Shown here: in pieces, positions 42,237 through 48,944 of the stretch
Numbering within the stretch: the stretch's first letter is position 1
Layout of the letters: each line of letters opens with the position of its first letter
Assembly (NCBI GenBank): GCA_902805655.1
Contig: CADCTF010000094.1
Span: forward strand, 1-57,240
Source of the DNA: an uncultured Acidimicrobiales bacterium
GTDB taxonomy: Bacteria; Actinomycetota; Acidimicrobiia; Acidimicrobiales; CADCTF01
DNA length: 57,240 bases
Reading direction: 5' to 3'
Program-made: the position numbers and the translations under genes
The notes under the pieces: model-generated
Database searches by the model: none
The model's input: the letters and a program-made list of their open reading frames with translations, nothing else
What the model was told of the DNA's origin: nothing

Positions 42237-43058
42237 ATGCGTCTCGGGGTCGTGCTGCCGGTGGCCAGCCCGGGCGGCGGAGCGCTCCAGGCGGGCGACC
42301 TGGCCGAAGGCGCCCGCCAGGCGGAGGCCGCGGGAATCGAGTCGCTGTGGGCCTTCGACGCCATCGGGCGAGGGTTCGCCCTTCCCGACCCACTGGTGGC
42401 CCTGTCGGTGGCGGCGACGGTCACGACGTCGGTGGAGCTCGGCACCGGGGTGCTCCAGGTACCGCTACGCCACCCGGTGGAGCTGGCCCATCGAGTGCTC
42501 ACGGCCCACCTCGTCTGCGGCGGAAGGCTGCTGCTCGGCGTCGGCGCAGGTTCCACCGAGGCCGACTTCCGGGCGGTGGGCGCCGACTTCGCGGGGCGCT
42601 TCCGCGCCCTGGACCACGGGCTGTCCGTGATGCGTCGGCTGTGGGCCGGCGAGACGGTCGACGGCGCCTGCCTCACCCCGTGGCCAGCGGCCACCGGCGG
42701 CCCGCCGGTGCTGGTCGGGAGCTGGGCCGGTGGTCGCTGGATCGAGCGGGCGGCCACCGACCTCGACGGCTGGATCGCTTCCGGCGCCAAGACCTCGTTG
42801 GGGGCGCTACGAAGTGGGATCGCGCGCTTCCGCGATCTGGGCGGGACCCGCGCCGTCGTCACCAACCTCGAGGTCGACCTGCGGGAGGAGGCGGGCCCGG
42901 TCGACGAATCGGCCCCGTTCACGCTGCGCTGCTCCCCGGCCCAGGCCGCCGACCGCCTGGCCACCCTCGCCTCCCTCGGGTTCGACGACGCCGTCCTGTT
43001 CCCTCGCCATCACAGCCCGGAAGCACTGCAAGCCCTCCGCTCGCTCCTCCCTCGCTGA
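42237..43058 (+). CDS. LLM-class F420-dependent oxidoreductase
   Basis: The 273-residue protein is a luciferase-like barrel: MRLGVVLPVASPGGGALQAGDLAEGARQAEAAGIESLWAFDAIGRG, LSVAATVTTSVELGTGVLQVPLRHPVELAHRVLTAHLVCGGRLLLGVGAGSTEADF and, near the end, PPVLVGSWAGGRWIERAATDLDGWIASG. It probably uses F420. It lies 3 nt after the hydratase stop, with overlapping translation signals, and should work in the same pathway. The substrate is unknown. A second LLM enzyme is at 10633. Confidence 0.83.
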   Translation: MRLGVVLPVASPGGGALQAGDLAEGARQAEAAGIESLWAFDAIGRGFALPDPLVALSVAATVTTSVELGTGVLQVPLRHPVELAHRVLTAHLVCGGRLLLGVGAGSTEADFRAVGADFAGRFRALDHGLSVMRRLWAGETVDGACLTPWPAATGGPPVLVGSWAGGRWIERAATDLDGWIASGAKTSLGALRSGIARFRDLGGTRAVVTNLEVDLREEAGPVDESAPFTLRCSPAQAADRLATLASLGFDDAVLFPRHHSPEALQALRSLLPR

Positions 43059-43133
43059 GCCGGCGCCGCCGCGAGGTGCTCTCCGGCCGTCCAGACGTTG
43101 GTAGACCCGCTCCGCCCTGGCCAGGATGGCGGG

Positions 43134-44342
43134 GTGCAGCGCGCCGCGGACGAGTCACTGATCACGCCGCAGTTCGCGCTCGTGACAGTGGTCGCTCTCG
43201 CGGTGTTCGTCGGCTACTCCTTCACCATCCCGGTGCTGCCGCGCTTCATCGAGGGGCCCCTCGGCGGTGGCAGCCTGGCCGTGGGCATCGGGGTGGGGGT
43301 GCTCAGCGTGTCGGCGGTCCTCGGGCGGCCCTTCTTCGGGCGGGTGGGCGACCGCTCGGGCCGCAAGGTGCTCATCCTGGCCGGCGCCCTGGCCATGGCC
43401 GTGGGCACCGGTCTGCTGGTGGTGGTCGACAGCTACGCCGGGTTGATCCTGCTGCGGCTCCTGGTCGGAGCAGGCGAGGGTGCCTTCTTCGTAGGAGCGG
43501 CAACGCTCGTCAACGACCTCTCGCCTCCGCACCGTCGAGGCGAGGCGCACAGCTACTTCTCCGTCGCCGTGTACCTCAGTCTCGGGCTCGGCCCCCTCGC
43601 GGGCGAGCTCCTGCTCGACATCGACCACTACGACCGGGTGTGGATCGCGGGCGCGGTCGTGACCCTGCTCGGCCTCCTGCTGGCCACCCGTCTGCCGGCG
43701 CACGTCGTACCGCTGGACGACGAGGACAGGCCCGTTGCCTCGCGCCGCCTCGTGCACCCGGCCGGCCTGGGCCCCGGCCTGGTCATCGGGTTGGGCGTCA
43801 TGGGCTACGTCGGCTTCTCCGCCTTCGTGCCCCTGTACGTCGACGACCTCGGGCTGGGTGGTGCTGGTCCTGTGTTCGCGATGTACGCCGTCATCGTGCT
43901 GGCGGTGCGGCTCCTCGGCGCTCGCCTGCCCGACCGCCTCGGTCCCGCCCTCGTGGGCCGGGTGGCGATCATCTGCTCAGCGGTGGGCCTGGCCTTCGTG
44001 GCCGCCGTGCCGAGCAGGCTCGGCCTCTACCTCGGCACCGCGGTGTTGGCCGTGGGCATGTCGCTCATGTACCCGGCGCTCATCACGCTGGCGACGAGCC
44101 GGGCCGACGACTCGGAGCAGGCGTCGGTGATCGCCACGTTCACCGGCTTCTTCGACCTGGCGGCGGGCGCCGGCGGCGCCCTGCTCGGCGGCGTGGCCGC
44201 CGCCACTGGCTACCGCGGCGCGTTCGCGGCCGGAGCCGCGGTGGCCATGAGCGGGCTCATCGTGCTGGCACGGGTGGCCGAGCCCTCGTCCACCGTCGGC
44301 CCCGGGGCCGACGGACCGAGCACGCCGCGGGCAAGGGGCTAG
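43134..44342 (+). CDS. MFS transporter
   Basis: The 402-residue protein has twelve hydrophobic segments, the loop-2/3 motif GRVGDRSGRKVLILAGAL (DRxGRR-like) and the second-half motif GARLPDRLGPALVGR. It opens VGYSFTIPVLPRFIEGPLGG, like drug/sugar efflux MFS members. GTG 43134 is chosen because CAGGAT lies 6 nt before; an in-frame TTG at 43098 is less likely. It follows the AtuA-like cluster by 75 bp and may export or import its substrate. Convergent with the MBL gene (24 bp). Confidence 0.85.
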   Translation: MQRAADESLITPQFALVTVVALAVFVGYSFTIPVLPRFIEGPLGGGSLAVGIGVGVLSVSAVLGRPFFGRVGDRSGRKVLILAGALAMAVGTGLLVVVDSYAGLILLRLLVGAGEGAFFVGAATLVNDLSPPHRRGEAHSYFSVAVYLSLGLGPLAGELLLDIDHYDRVWIAGAVVTLLGLLLATRLPAHVVPLDDEDRPVASRRLVHPAGLGPGLVIGLGVMGYVGFSAFVPLYVDDLGLGGAGPVFAMYAVIVLAVRLLGARLPDRLGPALVGRVAIICSAVGLAFVAAVPSRLGLYLGTAVLAVGMSLMYPALITLATSRADDSEQASVIATFTGFFDLAAGAGGALLGGVAAATGYRGAFAAGAAVAMSGLIVLARVAEPSSTVGPGADGPSTPRARG

Positions 44343-44366
44343 GCCGCCCGGCCGGCAGCCAAGCGC

Positions 44367-45260
44367 CTACGCCAGGCGATAGCGGCCCTCGCCATCGTCG
44401 ACCACTCGACCCTCGGAAGCCATCTTCACCAGGGCGCCCTGGGTCGACCTCACGGCCGCCGGCCACACGGGCTCCGGGTACGAGGCGTAGATCATCGGCA
44501 CCATCGTGTCGGCGTCCGACGGCCCGTCGTGGAGCACGGCGAGGATCTGCGCCTCCCGGTACTCCCGCTGCTGGAGGTAGAAGCGCACGACGGACAGCGG
44601 GTCGCCTTCGGCCATCTCGGGCCCGTGGCCGGGATACAGGGCGTCCGGGCCCAGCTCGAGCACCCGGTGCAGGGAGCGCACGTAGTCGGCCATGTCGCCC
44701 TCGGGCCAGCCGACCACCGTCGTGCCCCGGCCGAGGACGTGGTCCCCGGTGAGCAGCACCCCGTTCGGCAGCCGGAACGACAGGTGGTCGGAGCAGTGGC
44801 CGGGCGTGAACACCGATTCCACCCGGAGCCCACCGGCCGCCACCACGTCCCCGTCGTCGAGCAAGCGGCCCGAGGGGCCGGCCACGTCCCGGCGGTGGGC
44901 GGCAACGGTGCAGCCGAAGGCCTCGGCCCACGCCAGGGCCGCCTCGGCGTGGTCGCCGTGGTGGTGCGTGACGAGCACGGCGGCGCACTCGGCGTCCCGG
45001 CGAGCCAGGGCGGCGCGCACCCGTGCCAGGTGCTCGGGGTCGTCGGGTCCGGGGTCGACCACCACGGCGGAGCCCGAGCCCGGCATGCCGACGATGTAGG
45101 TGTTGGTGCCGTCCAGGCTGAAGTGCGAGGGGTTGGGCGCCAGCACCCGGCTCACGAGCTGGTCGAGCTCCGTATCCCTTGGCATGTCGCCGAATGCGGG
45201 CATGTTGCCGCCGACACGGGGGTCGACGGGGGCGGTGAGGGCGGCCAGGCGCTCGGACAT
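44367..45260 (-). CDS. MBL-fold metallo-hydrolase (LACTB2-like)
   Basis: The 297-residue protein has the metallo-beta-lactamase zinc motif VLVTHHHGDHAEA (HxHxDH), the later His in FTPGHCSDHLSF, and Asp in LLTGDHVLGRGTTVVGWPEGDM, with a C-terminal winged-helix-like part (AAVRSTQGALVKMASEGRVVDDGEGRY) as in LACTB2/glyoxalase-II-like enzymes that act on nucleic acids or thioesters. ATG 45260 gives the normal start and is preceded on the minus strand by TAGGGT at 7 nt; the upstream open frame runs into non-coding sequence. It is separated from the acyl-CoA dehydrogenase by 89 bp. Confidence 0.85.
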   Translation of the reverse strand: MSERLAALTAPVDPRVGGNMPAFGDMPRDTELDQLVSRVLAPNPSHFSLDGTNTYIVGMPGSGSAVVVDPGPDDPEHLARVRAALARRDAECAAVLVTHHHGDHAEAALAWAEAFGCTVAAHRRDVAGPSGRLLDDGDVVAAGGLRVESVFTPGHCSDHLSFRLPNGVLLTGDHVLGRGTTVVGWPEGDMADYVRSLHRVLELGPDALYPGHGPEMAEGDPLSVVRFYLQQREYREAQILAVLHDGPSDADTMVPMIYASYPEPVWPAAVRSTQGALVKMASEGRVVDDGEGRYRLA

Positions 45261-45349
45261 GGGAGCAACCCTAGGCACGGATGTGGTTGCGCTCGCCGTG
45301 TCCCCGGTACGGCGTGCCCGCAAGAGCTCCTCAGAAGGGTCGGGGCTCC

Positions 45350-46516
45350 TCAGTACGACCGGGGCAAGCCGAGCACGTGCTCGGCCACGTAGCTCATGAC
45401 GAGCTCCTGGGAGATGGGTGCGATGCGCATCAGCCGCGCTTCTCTCCAGTAGCGCTCGACGTCGTACTCCAAGGCGTAGCCGTAGCCGCCGTGCGTCTGC
45501 ACCGCCTGGTCGGCCGCCTGCCAGCCCGCATCCGCGGCCAGCCACTTGGCCAGGTTGGCCTGCTCACCGCACGGCAGCCCGTTGTCGTAGCGCCACGACG
45601 CCTGCCGGATCGCCAGCTCGGCGGCCGCCAGACGGGCGTGGGCCTCGGCCAAGGGGAAGGCGACGCCCTGGTTCTGGCCGATGGGTCGACCGAACACCAC
45701 CCGGTCCTTCGCGTACTGCACGGCCCGGCGCAGCGCCGCCCGGCCAGTGCCCAGCGCCTCTGCGGCGACAAGGATGCGTTCCGGGTTGAGGCCGTCGAGC
45801 AGGTAGCGGAAGCCCTGGCCCTCTTCCCCCACCCGGTCCGCGACAGCCACGGGTAGCCCGTCGTAGCGGACCTCGCACGACTCGACCGCGTTCCGCCCGA
45901 CCTTGGGGATGGCCTGGATGTCGACCTCCGGGCGCTGGAGGTCCGCCAGCAGCAGCGTCATCCCGTCGGTCCGCCGCGCGCACTGCTCCAGCGGCGTGGT
46001 GCGCACCAGCAGCAGGACCTTGTCGCAGTCGAGTGCCTTCGAGGTCCACACCTTCCGGCCGGTGACGACGTAGTGGTCGCCTTCGAGGACCGCCCGGGTG
46101 GTGATGGCGGTGGTGTCCGTGCCGGCATCGGGCTCGGTCACCCCGAAGGCCACGTGCAGCTCGCCCACCGCCACCCGGGGCAGGTAGGCCGACCTCATCT
46201 GCTCGGACCCGTGCTTCACGACCGGGTTCATGCCGAAGATCGACAGGTGCACCGCGCTGCAGCCGTTCATCGCCGCCCCGGACGCGGCCACCTCCTCGAG
46301 GACGATGGATGCCTCGGTGATGCCGCGGCCGCCGCCTCCGTACTCCTCGGGGATGGCGATCCCCACCCAGCCGCCGTCGGCCATGGCGCGATAGAAGTCC
46401 CAGGGGAAGCGGTGCTCGGAGTCGCACGCCCGCCAGTACGCGTCGTCGAAGCGGCCGCAGAGGCGACGAACGGCGTCTCGGATCGCTTCGTGATCGGGAT
46501 CGGGAGTGAAGTCCAT
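45350..46516 (-). CDS. Acyl-CoA dehydrogenase family protein
   Basis: The 388-residue flavoprotein has the ACAD layout: N-terminal helical domain with WVGIAIPEEYGGGGRGITEA, the beta domain with AFGVTEPDAGTDTTAITTRAV and VTGRKVWTSKA, and the C-terminal helices with FGRPIGQNQGVAFPLAEAH and HGGYGYALEYDVERYWREARLMRIAPISQELVMSYVAEHVLGLPRSY. The usual EGT(S/A)Q segment carrying the catalytic Glu in medium-chain enzymes reads APISQEL here, so the base lies elsewhere or the enzyme is of the isovaleryl/branched-chain-like subtype. GGAGG precedes the ATG. It is divergent from the NIF3/GH43 pair. Confidence 0.87.
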   Translation of the reverse strand: MDFTPDPDHEAIRDAVRRLCGRFDDAYWRACDSEHRFPWDFYRAMADGGWVGIAIPEEYGGGGRGITEASIVLEEVAASGAAMNGCSAVHLSIFGMNPVVKHGSEQMRSAYLPRVAVGELHVAFGVTEPDAGTDTTAITTRAVLEGDHYVVTGRKVWTSKALDCDKVLLLVRTTPLEQCARRTDGMTLLLADLQRPEVDIQAIPKVGRNAVESCEVRYDGLPVAVADRVGEEGQGFRYLLDGLNPERILVAAEALGTGRAALRRAVQYAKDRVVFGRPIGQNQGVAFPLAEAHARLAAAELAIRQASWRYDNGLPCGEQANLAKWLAADAGWQAADQAVQTHGGYGYALEYDVERYWREARLMRIAPISQELVMSYVAEHVLGLPRSY

Positions 46517-46740
46517 GCTCAGCCCTCCGGTCGTGGGTTCGAAGCTCGAGCCATGCCGACGACGAACCCGAGCCGACGTGCGAGCCGGGACGGAGCCGTC
46601 TGCGCGCTGTCAGTCACTCGAGCACTTCGTTGGCCGGCACGGCGCCACAGAGCTCGCGCACCTGCGGACGGTACCGCTATCGCATCCTTCTCGGTGTTGA
46701 CGCGGCAACCGCCGTGGACCATGCGTCGTACAGTGCGCTC
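46517..46740. other. Intergenic region before the NIF3/GH43 pair
   Basis: This 224-bp gap separates the acyl-CoA dehydrogenase (leftward) from the NIF3-like gene. It holds TACAGT (46729-46734) 6 nt before the GTG at 46741, fitting a leaderless start, and a TTGACG (46697-46702) that is too far away for a normal -35. A short stretch near 46533 (GTGGGTTCGAAGC) looks like a T-arm, but no tRNA can be folded around it. Confidence 0.4.
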
Positions 46741-47469
46741 GTGGGACGGGTACGACCTTCCATAGCTCTCCACGAGATCGCGGCATACCTGGACCAGCAG
46801 CTCCACGCCGAGCGCCACCCGGACGAGCGCAGCGGCGCCCTGACTGCGACCAACCCGGAGGTGAGGCGCATCGGGCTGGCGCTCGACCCGGCGGACGTGT
46901 TGCCGTGCCTGGCGTCCGAGCCCCTCGACGCACTGCTGCTGCACCGGTCATGGGGCTACGAACGGCTCCCGTTGCCTCGCTCGCTCGGCGTGCTGGCCTA
47001 CCACCTCCCGTTCGACGACCACATGACCCTGGGAGAGAACCCGCGGCTCGCCGGGCTGCTGGAGATGACCTCGGTCGAGCCGCTCGGAGAGCGGGGCGTG
47101 AGGGTGCTCGGGATGATCGGCGACGTCGCCCCGGGCTCACCGGCCGAGCTGCACGACAGAGTCGCCCGGCTGTTCGGCGGTCTGGACGACGCCGTACCGG
47201 CGCGTCGAGACGTGGTGCGCCGGATCGCAGTCGTAGGTGCGATGACCGCCGCATACATCGACGAGGCCAGCCGACGCGGCGCCGACGTCTACCTGACCGG
47301 CCAACTTCGGGCGCCGGCTCGCCGGGCCGTTCTCGAGACGGGGATCGGCGTCATCGCGGTCGGGCACGCGCGTGCGGAGCGATCGGGACTTCGCGGCCTT
47401 GCGGGACTGCTGCGGCAACGATGGCCAGAGCTCGAGGTCGTCGTCTGCGACCCGGCGGACCGTGAGTGA
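46741..47469 (+). CDS. Divergent NIF3/DUF34-family metal-binding protein
   Basis: The 242-residue protein matches the NIF3 (GTP cyclohydrolase I type 2-like) family in overall order: ALHEIAAYLDQQL start, DALLLHRSW (His68; the family's second His is Arg69 here), YHLPFDDHMTLGENPRLAGLLEM (His88, Asp92/93), VGAMTAAYIDEASRRGADVYLTGQ and the closing VGHARAERSGLRGLA (His209, Glu213). The loss of one of the paired His may change the dinuclear metal site. GTG 46741 is preferred; upstream start codons give no family match. The GH43 gene starts 8 nt before its stop, so they are co-translated. Confidence 0.78.
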   Translation: MGRVRPSIALHEIAAYLDQQLHAERHPDERSGALTATNPEVRRIGLALDPADVLPCLASEPLDALLLHRSWGYERLPLPRSLGVLAYHLPFDDHMTLGENPRLAGLLEMTSVEPLGERGVRVLGMIGDVAPGSPAELHDRVARLFGGLDDAVPARRDVVRRIAVVGAMTAAYIDEASRRGADVYLTGQLRAPARRAVLETGIGVIAVGHARAERSGLRGLAGLLRQRWPELEVVVCDPADRE

Positions 47470-48907
47470 GGTCGCGATCGAGCTGACGTCCGGCATCGGT
47501 GCGGCGGGCGGCTTCCACATCCGGATCACCCGCCAGGCCGGTGACCCCGCATGGACGTTCGGAATCGGCTCGACCGGCTCACCGAAGCGCGAGTACCGGA
47601 TCGACGAGATCGGGCACGACGCCTATCTCGACCTGTTCGCCGGGATCGCGCACGATCTCGGGACCCGCATGCCGCGCAACCGGATCCCCGCAACGGCGCC
47701 GGCGTTCCGCGCGCCGCTCCGACCGCTCCTCACGGAGAACCTGTCGCCGGACATCCTGTACGGGTACGGTGACCCGGCGGTGCTCCGCGTCGATGGCGAC
47801 GGTGCCGCCGAGAGCCCTCGGTTCTACGCGGTGGTCACCTCGAACGACGCCCCGCATGCGTTTCCCATCCTCCGCTCGGACGATCTCGAGCGATGGGACG
47901 TCGCCGGCTTCGTCTTCCCGGCGGGCGAGGCGCCGCGCTGGACCGCGCAGGGTGCGGGCACCAGCGACTTCTGGGCGCCGGAGCTGCACCGCGTAGGGGG
48001 TGAGTACCGGGTCTACTTCGCGGCCCGCGAGCGCGACGGACACGGGCTCGCCCTCGGCGTGGCGACGTCGCGCCATCCCGAGGGCCCGTTCGTCGGGTCG
48101 GACGAGCCGCTGGTGCGCGGGAACGTGATCGACCCGCACCTGCTCGTGGACCGTGACGGCTCTGCTCTGCTCTTCTGGAAGGAAGACGCCAACGACGTGT
48201 GGCCGAGCCTCCTCAACGCACTGCTGTTCGATCACGGCTTCTTGATCCCGGTGCTCTTTCCGCGCGAGGAAGACGCGCGGACCGCCTGTCTGCTGCAGGC
48301 GATGTGGCCCTGGGTCCGCACCCTCGAGCCGATGGAGCGCTTCTTCGCCCAGCAGGTGCTGATCGAGGCGACGACGTCGGACTTCGCGGGCTTCAGGCAT
48401 CGCCTGTCGGCGCTGCTGGCGCCGGACGGCCCGCCGCTCGGCACCGCCGCCCGCACCGATGTCGCCGCCGTGCTCGAGGCGCTCACGACGCCCATCTACG
48501 GGCAGCGGCTGACCGCCGATGGACGGACGCTGGTCGGCGAGCGTGCGATCGTCATGGTGAACGACCAGGAGTGGGAGGCGCACCTGGTCGAAGGGGTGTG
48601 GGTCTCCGAGCACGGCGGGCGCTATTACATGTTGTACGCGGGGAACGACTTCTCGACGGCGCGATACGGGATCGGCGTGGCCATTGCGACCTCGCCGCTG
48701 GGCCCGTACCGCAAGCTGGCTGAGCCGCTGCTGCAGTCGACCGCGGAGTGGTCGGGCCCCGGGCATCCGTCGGTGGCGATGGGACTCGATGGACGGCCAC
48801 GGCTCTTCCTGCACGCCTTCCATCCCGGCCGTGCCGGATACAAGCAGTTCCGCGCACTGCTCACCGTGCCCGTCTCGCTCGAGCCGGACCGCGTCGTTCT
48901 TCGGTAG
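47462..48907 (+). CDS. Cytoplasmic GH43-type propeller with extra N-terminal part and helical insertion
   Basis: The 481-residue protein has no signal peptide. An N-terminal region (about 1-85) of unknown fold leads into a five-blade propeller with the GH43 triad Asp104 (GYGDPAVL), Asp224 (NVIDPHLLV) and Glu377 (LVEGVWV). Between blades, about residues 247-347 form an extra segment rich in helices, not present in typical GH43. The closing part is IAGDFSTARYGIGVAIATSPLGPYRK-like blade sequence. It may trim an intracellular glycoside or glycoconjugate. GTG 47462 overlaps the NIF3 stop by 8 nt. Family GH43 is inferred from the triad and blades; activity is untested. Confidence 0.78.
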   Translation: MSEVAIELTSGIGAAGGFHIRITRQAGDPAWTFGIGSTGSPKREYRIDEIGHDAYLDLFAGIAHDLGTRMPRNRIPATAPAFRAPLRPLLTENLSPDILYGYGDPAVLRVDGDGAAESPRFYAVVTSNDAPHAFPILRSDDLERWDVAGFVFPAGEAPRWTAQGAGTSDFWAPELHRVGGEYRVYFAARERDGHGLALGVATSRHPEGPFVGSDEPLVRGNVIDPHLLVDRDGSALLFWKEDANDVWPSLLNALLFDHGFLIPVLFPREEDARTACLLQAMWPWVRTLEPMERFFAQQVLIEATTSDFAGFRHRLSALLAPDGPPLGTAARTDVAAVLEALTTPIYGQRLTADGRTLVGERAIVMVNDQEWEAHLVEGVWVSEHGGRYYMLYAGNDFSTARYGIGVAIATSPLGPYRKLAEPLLQSTAEWSGPGHPSVAMGLDGRPRLFLHAFHPGRAGYKQFRALLTVPVSLEPDRVVLR

Positions 48908-48944
48908 GCCGGGCGCGCCGTCTTCCCTCGTCGTCACCCGCGTG

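Noticed and set aside
46525-46556. tRNA-like T-arm GTGGGTTCGAAGC
   Set aside because: The TTCGAAGC loop is right, but the stem pairs poorly and no acceptor, D or anticodon arms can be found upstream.
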